DNA of 64,000 nucleotides from Strongyloides papillosus (taxonomy: Eukaryota; Nematoda; Chromadorea; Rhabditida; Strongyloididae), in the NCBI GenBank assembly GCA_005656395.1, contig SRSI01000044.1, positions 124,001-188,000 on the forward strand, in the 5' to 3' direction. Below, one piece after another: positions 50,660-62,479 of the stretch. The position numbers and the translations under genes were made by a program. The notes beneath the pieces were generated by a model that was not told the origin of the DNA, made no database searches, and worked only from the letters and a program-made list of their open reading frames with translations. Each line of letters opens with the position of its first letter. Position 1 is the first letter of the stretch.

Positions 50660-53575
50660 TTACAAATTTTTCCATGTATATAAGACTGTTTTTGTGCTTT
50701 CTGTAACCTCGGGATATTTTTTTGATGAAACTCCATCAACGAAGGTAACATCCAATATTTGTGAGAATGGTGAGTAAGTTGATAATCCATTTATAACTGT
50801 TTTTTCTACACCATCGATTTGGAACGATTGGAAGTCAACTTGGTAAGGATAACCAAAAATTTCAATACTTTTAATGTTATATCCCATCAATGTTGGAGTA
50901 TATGCTTCCACTGTAAGTGATAAAATTGAATGAGTTGAATTACAATTTAATTGGTATTTAAAGTGTGAATATGATGAGGTTGTTTGGGTAACAAGAATCT
51001 CTGAGTTATCTTGGTCGAAATAAAACTCTCCAGAGGCTGAATTGTAGTTATCTAAAAAATAAAAGAATAATTTTATAGATTGTTAATAAAACTTGCCAAG
51101 TGCTATTAATAAAGAGTGATCATTGTGAATGGTGCGTGGTAAAGTAACATTAGTTTTGTATAATTTAGGAACAATATATCCACCTCTCACAAATGTTGGA
51201 GCATTATACGTCCATGGAGCATAAAATTGCGTATAACCCGAAGGTATTTGAAGACCATAATTATAATCATACATTGAATACCATTTTTGTGGGATATCAG
51301 GAAGGTAACCTCTAACAGAAGTCATTCCTTCAGTTATTACTGGAATAATGATAAATGCTGGACCCCACATAAATTGATGACCCATATCATATGTTTCTTC
51401 ATCATTTGGGAATTCAAAAAATAATGGTCTTATAACAGTACCACCTTCTAATGAAGAATAGTAATGTAAAGAATATAAATATGGAATATATGTATATCTA
51501 AAAGTATTAGCTTTTATTGTAGCGGCGGTAACCGATGGCCATTGAGCAGGATCTTGAGGTGCATTACCTTCTGAATTATGATTTCTGTAAAAAGAATGGA
51601 AAGCTCCAAGTTGTTGCCAACGTAAACATAGCTCTTCATTACTTTCTCCATTAAAACCACAAACATCTGATCCAACATACGTTATACCAAACATATTAAA
51701 TTCTTGGACACTAATAACAGTTGTCTTTATATCAGCCCATTTAGAATTATTATCGCCCAACCAATGGCCACCATGACTGCCAGTTCCAGCGAATGTTGAT
51801 CTTGAAAATACGACATTCCTACCATTTTGACCACGTGATTTTTTGGCATTGTCAATACCACGTTTTGTTGCAACGGTTTCCGACCACCCATAAAGATTTT
51901 TAGTATTATAAAAAATACCATTATCATTCATTGTTGATCCAATCATACATAATGTTTTTGTTGATAAGTATGTGTTACCACCATATTCATATACACTGTA
52001 TGTTTGATATGGAGGATTATCATACTCGGAGTATGCTCCAGTTAGAGGACATTTTAAAGGTTCCAAACAAACATTTCCCCCAACACAACCTGAATCTAAA
52101 ACTTTAGCTTGATTTGTTGAAAAATCAGAGGGTTCATTCATATCTATCCATATGCCATCATAATTTACTTGGTCCCAAAAACGTCCTAACTCATTACTCC
52201 ACCAATTAACCGTGTTATCAGTTGTATCTAAAAAGTCAGGGAATGCAACGTGCTTATCAGGCCAAACGACACCCAACATAGTATTAGTATTATTTGTTAA
52301 TGGATATAAACTATTAATTGATTCTTGTACTAAATTGGTGTTTGGCCAAGAAATGAAACTAGCATTTTGATTTCTAGCACGTTGGAAGACCTCATAATCA
52401 ACCTCAATAGCAGGATCAAACATAAGGAATGTCTTAATATTATATTTTTCTTTTAATTCATTTACATATTCTGGAAGATCAGTAAATGCTGATCCGATTG
52501 TAAAATCTTTGTAACGATCCATGTAGTCAATGTCAAAATAAATTACATCTAATGGTATTTTGGCATCAATATTTCTTTGGATGATTGTTTTGGCATAATC
52601 AAGTGTAACATATCCCCATCTAGAGAGTTGGAAACCAAATGACCATAATGGTGGTAAGAATGGTTTTCCAATTAATGAAGTATATTGTTTTATAACATCT
52701 TCTGGTTTCGGACCAGGGAGGAAAAAGATATCAAATTGGCCACCGATGGTACGGTAGATAAGATGTGGAGCTGGTGCTGTGACAAATTCTTGAGCATTAG
52801 AATTAAAAAAGAATACTCCGTGAGCTTTACCATCGGGTTCGATGACTAGATAAAATGGATGAACACCATAAAGATTATGTCTATTTGGATCTTGAGAATC
52901 CGGAGCCATATCTCTATCAAAAAGTCCCCATGTTTTATATTTTGAGAAGTCATGCTTTATTGTATGGTGAATATTTTCACCTAGTCCATAGAAATTTGTT
53001 GAAGGTAGATATGTTGCTAATTGAAGAAATTTATCGCTAAAGAATAAACCACCAATTGAAGTATCGAAGAGTAGACGATTATTACTATTTCTAGTGATAG
53101 TAAATGAAAAGATCCCAGAAATGTTTTGAGGAGTAAATGTCAAAGATTCTGTTGATGGTATAGGAGAATTATAAATTGGTACAGGTGGTACATATCTTTT
53201 TGAATCCGGTGCTATAGATACTTTAAGATAATTTCCAATGTTTGAAACCTTAACATTTAACTTCTCAAAATTCTCCTCAAATGGATTTGGTGGACTATTA
53301 GAATTTTTTTGAAGAATATAATTATTTGATTGTTGGTTTGTTAAAGTGTATCCAGTATTTTGTGGAAAATAACAAAGTGGTACATTCATGTCATCGTTTC
53401 CGGAATAATTTGTATCCCATTGGCAATCTCTTGCTAAACATTTATCCTCACTAGCATTTGGATCAGGAAAACAATCTATTCTTGCGTTGGGTGGTACATA
53501 TTGGCAAAAGTAACTATTAAATAATAATCTTTCAATTAATATTAAAAATAATATTCCTCTCGATGAATGAAACAT
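50660..53575 (-). CDS. GH31 family alpha-glucosidase, secreted (956 aa), second copy
   Basis: Paralogue of the enzyme at 26249-29131, same domain order and nearly the same length. Exons on the minus strand are 53575-51097 and 51051-50660. The intron has a GC donor (CTTG|GCAAGT) and a TTTTTTAG acceptor. The join gives LLIALGDNYNSASGEF, matching the paralogue's LLIALSQSMKNASGSV, which supports the GC-AG intron. Signal peptide at the start; trefoil domain RIDCFPDPNAS to CQWD to VPLCYFP; nucleophile Asp in WIDMNEPSDF (about 478); acid/base Asp in HWLGDNNSKW (about 608). All catalytic residues are intact, so it should be active on alpha-glucosides, probably in the gut lumen or lysosome. Confidence 0.95.
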
Positions 53576-54606
53576 TATGAAATTAGTTTAAGGAACATAT
53601 CACTAGATAGAATATAGTTATAAATATATATTAATATACTATCTCCAATATAAAGATAACACATTATCAGTCATAATTAAGTTTTTATATCTAACTAAAG
53701 ATAACAAGAAAATATTTATAGTAAAAATGTTGTTATTTCACAAAACGTCTAAATTTATTTAATTTATGAATTTTTTCTTTCCTTTGAAATAAATAAATTA
53801 CTACTCGGAATAGGAGGCGAGAAAATGAATTAAATAAAAGTATATTAATTTTTAATAATTCTTCATATTCAATTTTTAAAAAGTGTGGTATAAGATTTTT
53901 TTATTATTTCCTTTTAAACTTATCTATATATTTTATGATTTCAAAATCTCACAGTTACAGGTATGTGTCTACCATTATTAAATTTTATATTTTCTATCCA
54001 TTAAATTCTTTTTAAAAAATAACGTCACAGCCTGTAGATGGAGGAAAAGTTAATATAAACTTGAAATGTATTTAAATATCTTTCATTTATTACAAGGTTT
54101 TTATTTAGTATTCTAATAATATATTCAAAATCTTATAAGAAATTATTAAATATTTTATAAAATATCGTCATCTATTCTTATAATAATTTTTGATGAAAAA
54201 AAGCATACTTTTTTCGAATTATATAAATTTTTATTCCATAACGTCATATGTTCATTAAAATGTTACGTAAAAATAATGCTTTTTTATAGGAAAACAATTA
54301 AAACATTTGAAATGAATGATTATTATTATTTTTCTTTGAATTAGCAAATTTAAAATTTTTTAAGTTATTAAAATATTTAGCAAAATCTTTGAACCTGATC
54401 TTTAAATATATATAGAGTATTGGTATAAATTTTGCTCATTAATAATCTCTCTATTTAATATGTATTTTCAATTAATTAATATATTTTATCTACATCATTA
54501 TTTTTTTTATTATAGAGAGCATATAATGATGCACATATATAGAGATATATGGGAAATTACGCAAGATAATATTTATTTTTCATTAAAAAAAACAGAATAA
54601 ATGTTA
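53576..54606. other. Intergenic region
   Basis: 1 kb of A+T-rich DNA between two minus-strand genes: upstream region of the second alpha-glucosidase and 3' region of PEX13. I see no gene or RNA. Confidence 0.5.
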
Positions 54607-55707
54607 TCAAGTGCTTTCCGATGTTGAGATATTATTTATTTGGGGTGACATAAAAGCTGACTTATATACTTCATCCTTTCTTATACTGTTTTCTTTAATT
54701 TTATCAAATAAATTATCTTGTGCATTTTGTAATGTCGGTGGACTTGTTGTTTTTCTTTCTAACTTAATATAATTTATTGGGACTAAACCTATTCTTGTAC
54801 CATCTTCTGAGGATGCTAATAACCATCCACGAATTGGTGGTTGTTGATTTTTAGGAGCAACTCTAAGACTATCACCTTTATTAAAAGAAAGTTCATGATT
54901 AGATGAATTTCCTTGAAAATTATAAAGTCCTGTAGCTGTATAATGATCTCCACTACCTGTGGCCCATTTTCTTGATTCTTCAATTGTAGTTACCATACGA
55001 TTAACAAATTTATATATTAACCATGGACCACCAATAGCAATAATCCAAAAAAGGAGTGCTGGCCAATTAACTACTCCACTCTTAGATTGACCACCTAATT
55101 CTTGGGTTATCCACTCATTCGCTTTCAATGGTCTTTGTGGTTCTTTCCATGCTTTATCATTTATTAAACTTGATTCAGGTAATAATTCAAGTTTAACTAA
55201 TATATATTTCCACAATCTTTTAATAATTTTAAAAATAAAAAATGTCTCCAATACACCAGCCAATTGTACTTTTAATTTACTAAATTGTTCAACCACACCA
55301 ATAACGGCACGAAAAGAACTAAATAATGCATTGTGTGTTGAACTTAACATATGAGCTACCGAAGCAACTGCATTAACAATAGATTCAATAGATTGAAATG
55401 CTCCTCTCGATGATTCCTCAGCCAATCGTACAAAATTACTTTCGGGTGCTGTGTTACCATAATTATATGCGGCCCCACTACTATATAAATTAGGCATAGT
55501 ATTCCTAAAGTAAAAAAACAAATTTTTATAATTTATTTTTTTATTGTATAACACTTACAAAGAATACATATTATTATATCCGATGTTATAAGGATTATTT
55601 ATTCCACCATATCCAAAGGTAGGATTATATGAATAACCTCCATTAACAATTTCATTTCCACTTCTTATAAATTCATTTGGTCTTGGTGGTAAAGCTGGTG
55701 GATCCAT
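54607..55707 (-). CDS. prx-13: Peroxisomal import docking protein PEX13 (348 aa)
   Basis: Peroxisomal membrane protein that, with PEX14, docks the cargo receptor PEX5 for matrix-protein import. Exons on the minus strand are 55707-55559 and 55504-54607, joining as NMYSL-NTMPNLY. Exon 1 gives the typical Gly/Tyr/Asn-rich N-terminus (PPALPPRPNEF, then GYSYNPTFGYGG). The conserved helical region runs FQSIESIVNAVASVAHMLSSTHNALFSSF; hydrophobic segments follow near 205-225 (WPALLFWIIAIGGPWLIYKF). A C-terminal SH3 domain (about 245-310) has ALYDF-like TGLYNFQG, GDSLRV and GLVPINYIKL. Length matches the family. It is transcribed away from age-1 with a shared upstream region. Confidence 0.93.
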
Positions 55708-56800
55708 TTTAATATTTATAATAATTTATTAAAATAAATTAGTTGTTAAAAAAATATATGTATTATAAATTGGAAAAAAGTATAAGTATGTTTTTAGTTC
55801 CAACAAAAGATACTATTTATTGATGTTTCTTATCATATATATATTTGTCAATGGTTATTGATGTGGTGTGATCAATTTGAACTATAAAATACGATACAAC
55901 CTTTCTTATTAGATATGCATTTTTAAGTGTGAAAAGTATTATAATCAATGCATTTTTATGTTATTTAAAAACCTTCCAACTTGGAATGTTATATAAAACA
56001 ATGTTGAAATATTTAACAAATTTATTTTCAACAAAAGACAATCTCTCTCTTTCTTCATGATTGTTGTTATAATTTTTTTTGTTAAAAACATTTTTTAAAT
56101 ATGATCAATCTAATATAAACCTTGTGATAAGATTATATATATAGTACATTCTTCATTCTTACATCTTTCTTTTGCTTTCAAATTGTAAAAACTTATCTAA
56201 TTATAATGTAAAAGCTATAATGGACAAAATACCCGGCAATTATTGTAACTCAGTCTCTTCTCCTACTATATATGTGTAATATATGATGTTTTTAAGAAGA
56301 GAAAAAGAGAGAGAGGAGATAACAACAAACTTCGTCTTTTTATAACTCTATCAATGTATTTGATTTTTTTCCATTCTAACAAAGCACTTGACATTCTTTT
56401 GTCTATTTACATAACGTTTAATATTATCTATATATTACATAAATTAAACTGTATAAAAATGTTTTATTTTTAGAAAAAAAATAAAATAAAAATAATAATG
56501 TGTTGATAGATACATTTAAATAATATATTGATATTTTATTATTGTAATAAATTAAACATACGTCTATAATTTGATTTCTCAACTTGTTCATCACTAACAA
56601 AATATACTTTTAGGTGGGAGAAAAGAATACTAATATACCATTGACTACTACTAATTTTTCAATATTTAATATAAGATATTTTTAAACAAATTGTTTTTAC
56701 TAAAGTCCCAAAACGAAATATAGTACACATATTATCATAAATCTTTGTACTAAAAAACATTTCCTTTCCCATATTAGTACAATTTAAAATTTTCATCTAG
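55708..56800. other. Shared upstream region of PEX13 and age-1
   Basis: 1.1 kb between two divergent genes, so it contains both promoters. It is A+T-rich with a purine-rich AGAGAAAAAGAGAGAGAGGA-type run near 56295-56318. It ends at TTTTCATCTAG (to 56800), a good spliced-leader acceptor for age-1, 22 nt before the start codon. Confidence 0.5.
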
Positions 56801-56822
56801 CAAACTGAATAAAAAAAAGGAA

Positions 56823-59800
56823 ATGAATGGTAAGAATTATAATATTTAATAATTTAAAAAAAATTTCTTTATAGTTCCTTCATCATCAAATAAACAATTA
56901 CAAAAAGAGGAACCCCCTGATCCATTTAAATCAAAAAAACGACATGAAGAACATAAAAGGAGGATTAGTGATTCCAAAGTACAGCATAATATGAATGTTG
57001 AAAGGAATGCTAATTATTTTCAAAGATTTAAAACTAAACCAGAAAATAAAGACTTTTATAGTGATATTAAAAATAAAACTTTATATGAGAATGTTAAAGA
57101 GATGTTAGAAATGTTAAATTCTGATTACACAATGCCTCAATATGTTAATTTAATAGGAAAATATGCCTTAAAAAATACGGTGTGGAAAAATTTCGTTAAA
57201 TATTCAAAAGTAAAAGAATTTTCATTAACTGACCGTGAATATGTTGAATTTGATATTCTATTACCAAATGGTTTTTTAATAACTGTCAATATATCAACAA
57301 GAGCTACCCTAGAACAGTTAAAAAAAGAAGCATTTTATCAGGCAAATAAGTAAGTAACATAATATAAATAATTTGCAAAATAAAATTATTATTATAGACA
57401 TGTTTTTAATAAAAATTTACTACCAATACAAAATTATCTTTTTGCTATGATCGCATCAAATGGTTGTAAAGAAAATATTTATGATGAAAGTTGCCAATTA
57501 TATGTATATAAATTAAAGTCACCTATACTTGTCCTCCATCAACCAAGTGAGAATGTTGTTGAAAAAAAATTAGAGCAAGATATTGGTGTTGCAATTGGTT
57601 TTACAATAGATGAATTAGATCACAAAATTTCTTATGAAGCAAAATTATTTAGAGCATCATTATTTGAATTTTGTGTCTTAACAATTGGTGAAAGGTGTTG
57701 TAGTGGTAATGGACATTATGCCTTTTTTGAGGATAACATTCTCGAGTTAGAATATAAATTACCACCAAAATGTTATGTAAGATTGGAGGAGAATAAAATG
57801 ATTACAAGAGTATATTATAGAACATTTAATGATGAGAAAAATGAGCTTGATACAAAATGTACATGTGTAGAAGTTTGTAATGTTATATCAAAAGATAAAA
57901 AAACAGGTGTTATAAGTATTATGACTATACCACAACTAATTGAATCTACACTTAATCAATTAAAAACTATGGGTATTGAAATTACGGAGGACCCGAAAGA
58001 TTTCGTCCTCCAAATTGTTGGTAAAAAAATATATTTAACTAAAGAAAATATACCACTTACCTCTTTTGAGTACATTCGTACATCATTTGATAATAGTACC
58101 ATACCGTTATTAATTATGTGTAGAAAAAGTTTAATTTACGAAAAATTACCACCATATGTAAACATGCATGTACCATATTATGTTAGAGCTAGTAGAAAGC
58201 AAAAAGAAATAACACATATGCATCTCCATGAAGATCATGGCCATACACAGTATTTATGGGAATTTGAAAATGATTTTAAGTTCGAATTAGACACAGCAGG
58301 AAATGTTTCTGTGTATGATAGTGACCAAAAAATATTTGTTAGAGCTGCTTTAACTGTAGGTAGGCATGTATTGGCACAAAAAGATTCTTCCCATAAATCC
58401 ATAAATGATCCTCGTTGGAGGGGATATAAAATGGATTTGGGATATTATATGAAAGATATCCCCCCAGCCGCACAATTATCATTTGCTTTAGTTAGTACTG
58501 TCCCCAAAAAGAATGGTAAAAGTGAAAATGAAGTACTGGGGTGGTGTAATTTACGTTTATTTGATTATAAACATAGACTTATCCAGGGAAGGAAAACATT
58601 ATACCTTCATAAACCTGGTCGTCAATCAGATGATTCTTTTATAAATCCTAGTGGGCCTGAAGGAATGAATATGCAAAGAGGTTCCCATCCTCGTATTGTT
58701 GTCTACTTTAAAGACTACTCCGCAAAAAGTCAAAGAATTCATATAAAATATCCCGAGTTAAAGAAAATAAAAGAATACGTTAGTATAATTAAAAATAATC
58801 CGAGAATATCAGATGATGATAGGGCTATCGATCCAGATTCTGTTAAACCAGAAGAAGGTAGAAAATTAAAAAAGTATTTAAAATACTTGGATGGTACATT
58901 ATTAACAGAAGATGATCAATTATTATTATGGAAATATAGAGAATATATATGTAAACATTTACCAAATCTTCTAGTTGTTATGAGTGATTGTAGAACAATA
59001 TGGAAATCTAGGGAACACGTGGCACAATTTTATGAATTACTCACTCGATGGGGTAATATAAGTGTTGAAGCAGCAATCGAATTACTTGATAATAGGCAAC
59101 GTGACTGTGTAGTAAGAAAATTTGCCGTTGATATTCTTGATAAATGGTTGGATGATGAGAGATTTAAATTATTCATGATGCACTTAATTCAAGGCATTAA
59201 ATATGAACCATATTATGATAATCCTTTGGCTGTTATGCTCATTAGGAGAGCACTTCTAAATTACCAAATAGCTCATCGATTATTTTGGTTGTTGAGAGCA
59301 GAATTAGAACAAGAGATAGGTGCATCTGAGTCAATTAATGGTAAAGCGTGTCGATTAACGGGAGAAAATAATATTGAAGGAAAATATACTTTGCCTGTTG
59401 TTAGGTGTACTATAATGCTAGAATGTCTCCTTAGAGCTAATGTTCGTCATATTGGTCCAGTTATTAAACAAGTAAGAATGGTAAATGAACTTTTTAAGAT
59501 AAGTAATGAAATTAAAAGTAATACAACTAAGGAGAGTAATACAAAATTATTGAAAAAAAAATTAAAAAAGGTAGCACATGATATGGAGTATGTGGAGTCA
59601 CCATTGAATCCAATAATTTTATTGGGTGAATTATGTGTAGAGGAGTGTAGAGTTTTATCAAGTGCTAAACAACCAATTAAACTAGTATGGAGTAATTGTG
59701 AACCATTAGCAAGGTTGTCTAAAAAAACTCATCAAATAATATTTAAGAACGGTGATGATTTAAGACAAGATATGTTAACGTTACAAGTTATGAAAATTAT

Positions 59801-60545
59801 GGATGCATTCTGGAAATCTATGGGTTATGATTTTTGTATGAGTATTTATGAAGTATTACCGATGGGATATAATATCGGGTTAATAAATGTTGTTCAAAAA
59901 TGTGTAACATTATTTGAAATACAAACTAACGAGAGGAAACGTAGCGTATCATTATCAATGGAGACTGCATGTATAAATAAATGGTTAAGAAAGTATAATG
60001 ATGAAACAAGACTTTATTTAGAAGCAGTAGATAGATTTACAGCATCTTTAGTTGGATATTGTGTAGCAACATACATTCTAGGTATTAAGGACCGTCACCA
60101 GGACAACATAATGGTAAGAAAAGATGGAAGAATGTTTCATATTGACTTTGGGCATATATTAGGACATACAAAAACAAAACTTGGAATTAACCGTGATAGA
60201 ACTCCATTTATATTAACAGATCATTTTTTGTATGTCATAACAAAAGGTCGTTCACAATTTAAAAATAACCATGATATAATGAAATTTAGAGAAAATTGTA
60301 AAGAAGCATTTCTTATATTATATGATCACTCTCGATTATTTATTTCACTTTTTCGTATGATGTTATCAATGGGTTTACCAGAATGTTCAACACAAGAGGA
60401 TTTAAATTATTTGAAATTATCATTAATGACTGGTGTTGATAAAGATATCGCAGCAATGCAATTTGATAACATTTTTAAGGAAGTAACAAAATCTGATCTT
60501 TCAACAAAAACAAATTGGTTTTTCCATTCTGTTAAACATATGTAA
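56823..60545 (+). CDS. age-1: Class IA phosphoinositide 3-kinase catalytic subunit (AGE-1/p110-like, 1209 aa)
   Basis: Lipid kinase that makes PIP3 from PIP2 at the plasma membrane. In nematodes it acts below the insulin receptor DAF-2 and controls AKT/DAF-16, dauer or infective-larva arrest and lifespan. Exons: 56823-56829, 56875-57349 and 57398-60545. The first coding exon is only ATGAATG; the frame then runs MNVPSSSNKQLQ. Domains in order: adaptor-binding domain (VEFDILLPNGFLITVN, about 126), Ras-binding (about 330-405), C2 (about 430-620), helical (about 630-830) and kinase (about 870-1209). The kinase has KNGDDLRQDM (about 945), catalytic DRHQDNIM (about 1059) and metal-binding HIDFGHILG (about 1075), all intact. 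Having an adaptor-binding domain makes it class IA, needing a p55/p85-type partner. It is slightly longer than C. elegans AGE-1. Confidence 0.95.
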
Positions 60546-61150
60546 TATATAATAATAAATCATAATAATTTAACTATATTTTATATAGATAATATAGGAT
60601 TTTTTATGCTTAATTTAAAAACGTATTGTATTTAATTTATTATAATTTATGTAAAAAACTACAAATTACAATTACAATAAATAGGATTATCATAAATTTT
60701 CTCTCAAAAAGTTTTGTATAATCCATTTAGATTATGCACTTCTATATGTTAATATTCATGTTCAATTTCAAAAAGACTGTACTTAATATTATTTTTGCAT
60801 AAAATCTATACATTCATATTGCTCCACCTTGGCCAAACTCGTCTGATCCTCCCAAATGTAGATAATATAAATAGATTGAAAAATGATGGCCTATCATTAG
60901 TTTTATAGATTGCTTCTTAATCTACCTTTTTTTCAAATATCCTTTCTCTTATACTTACATAATCAATTAGTTGGTTTTTACTTTTTAAATATAAAAAGTA
61001 CCATCAAAGTTATATTAAAAATCTTTTTTGATCGGATGATATTTAAATTTTTGTATAAAATTATTAAGAAGATTATACAATTTTTTTCCTAAACTGGTAA
61101 TAATAAATATGAATAATATCATAAATATATTTTAGTATATATGACATGAA
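60546..61150. other. 3' region of age-1 with one GC-richer patch
   Basis: Expected 3' UTR of age-1 followed by intergenic DNA. A patch at 60821-60854 is clearly richer in G and C than its surroundings and contains the palindrome TTGGCCAA. It does not fold into an obvious tRNA or microRNA. The 60-codon frame at 60910 is low-complexity. Confidence 0.45.
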
Positions 61151-61216
61151 GGTTTATTTCAAAAGTTGCATATGACAAGATTTGTTCCATTGTAAATGCA
61201 TCTTTTGAGATAGATC
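61151..61216 (+). ncRNA. mir-232: miR-232-like microRNA hairpin, copy 1
   Basis: The left arm (61151-61177, GGTTTATTTCAAAAGTTGCA...) pairs with the right arm (61191-61216) almost end to end with a few G-U pairs and mismatches, leaving a 13-nt loop. The 3' arm from 61193 reads UAAAUGCAUCUUUUGAG. Its first 12 bases equal those of C. elegans miR-232 as I remember it, so the seed AAAUGCA is identical. The mature form should be about 61193-61215. Arm choice is from family knowledge, not from reads. Confidence 0.7.
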
Positions 61217-61305
61217 TTTTTGTTATTTGTTTTATATTTCCACAAACTTTATTAATTTTCCTATATGTATATACCTATGAAAATTAGTATTTATAACAAA
61301 AAAAA

Positions 61306-61392
61306 CAAGATGACTTTTGTGTCAGTACTTGCATTTACATTTTTTTTCATACATTTGTAAATGCATCTCACTAGCACAAATGTTGTCTTTGT
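61306..61392 (+). ncRNA. mir-232: miR-232-like microRNA hairpin, copy 2
   Basis: The arms TTTGTGTCAGTACTTGCATT and TAAATGCATCTCACTAGCAC pair over about 24 bp, with more pairing outside, around a T-rich loop (about 61341-61354). The 3' arm from 61358 starts UAAAUGCAUCU, the same seed as copy 1 and miR-232, but the 3' half differs. Probable mature form 61358-61380. It lies 140 bp after copy 1 on the same strand, so both may come from one primary transcript. Confidence 0.7.
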
Positions 61393-61691
61393 TCACCCCT
61401 ATTATTATTTTTTATATATATTTGTTATAATAATGCTTTTTAAAAAGTATATTTTTTGATAAATATTAGTTTTTTATATTCTTTTTATTAATAATATAAA
61501 AGTTATAGTATGTAAAAAAACACGTTAACTATTCAATAAACAGATTAAAAAACATTATATTTATGTTATATAATAAAAAAAATAGATAATTGAAAACAAA
61601 TTTTAAAATTATTTCAAAATGTTTAAAAATATCTTTAATTATTTTGTTACTTAACTGCTTTTCAATGCCACATGCTAAGTTGTGTGTTTTT

Positions 61692-61760
61692 GTTGACAGT
61701 GTATATCTCTAACAAATTAGAAGGAAAATTTCTTTTATATATCAGCGTCACACTGCAAAC
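61692..61760 (-). ncRNA. Possible divergent miR-34-like hairpin
   Basis: Read on the minus strand, GTTTGCAGTGTGACGCTGAT pairs with ...AGATATACACTGTCAAC, with a stem of roughly 11-13 bp and internal mismatches. The 5' arm has GCAGUGUG as in miR-34 but lacks the second G of the seed GGCAGUG and has a different 3' half. It sits 90 bp from the clear miR-34 copies on the same strand. It could be a decayed copy or chance pairing. Confidence 0.35.
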
Positions 61761-61851
61761 TTGTTCACTGTTTTTTTAAAAATTTTTTGAGGTCTTTTTA
61801 AACTAAGTAGTATGAGAGTAAAAAATTAATAACCTATACATGAACCTCCAG

Positions 61852-61910
61852 ATGGCAATTTGGTAAGCTGTTGATTTTCTGCATCATCAACCAGCTAACT
61901 ACACTGCCAA
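61852..61910 (-). ncRNA. mir-34: miR-34 family microRNA, copy 1 (last in transcription order)
   Basis: Minus-strand hairpin. The 5' arm begins at 61909 with UGGCAGUGUAGUUAGCUGG and ends near 61888. The opposite arm CAGCTTACCAAATTGCCAT pairs along its length around an ATGATGCAGAAAAT-type loop. The seed GGCAGUG is identical to C. elegans miR-34; base 1 is U instead of A and base 10 is A instead of G. Confidence 0.9.
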
Positions 61911-62055
61911 CGGGGGGATTCAAAAAAGATTATTGTAGGAGAGATGAAACTTTCAATATAACAATTAGATATTTACATATATGTATGTTATCTCATTATG
62001 TGTTATGTATATAATAAAAATATTGATATTAAATATTATAAGAACAGAACACTAA

Positions 62056-62116
62056 GAGGCAGTTTAATGAGCTGTTGAATTTCTTAGTTTCTTCAACCAG
62101 CTAATCACACTGCCAT
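62056..62116 (-). ncRNA. mir-34: miR-34 family microRNA, copy 2
   Basis: Minus-strand hairpin with 5'-arm mature sequence about 62115-62094, beginning UGGCAGUGUGAUUAGCUGG. The 3' arm is CAGCTCATTAAACTGCCTC. The seed is intact; it differs from C. elegans miR-34 at base 1 (U) and base 11 (A). The loop sequence differs from copies 1 and 3, as expected of duplicated microRNAs. Confidence 0.9.
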
Positions 62117-62479
62117 TTAGAGCACCATTCTAATATAGGTTATGATGGAAATATATTTCTGAAATATTTCACAATAATTAAAAAAAATATAATAATAAAA
62201 ATGAAAAAATATTTTTGTCTTGGTAAATGAAAGTGGATGTCACAAGACGTATGTGTACTTGTGACGATAAAATTATATAATTCGTAGAATTATTTAACAA
62301 CCATACATTTGATTAGAAATAAATTTTTATTAATTATTAAAATATCAAACAATTTATAATCACATATTTATCTTTCCTCACATTATCATTTTTTCTAAAA
62401 ATTAAAACTATATATCATTAATAATTATATTACAAAAATAAAATGAAATTAAAAAAACAATTAACATACTCAAATCACT

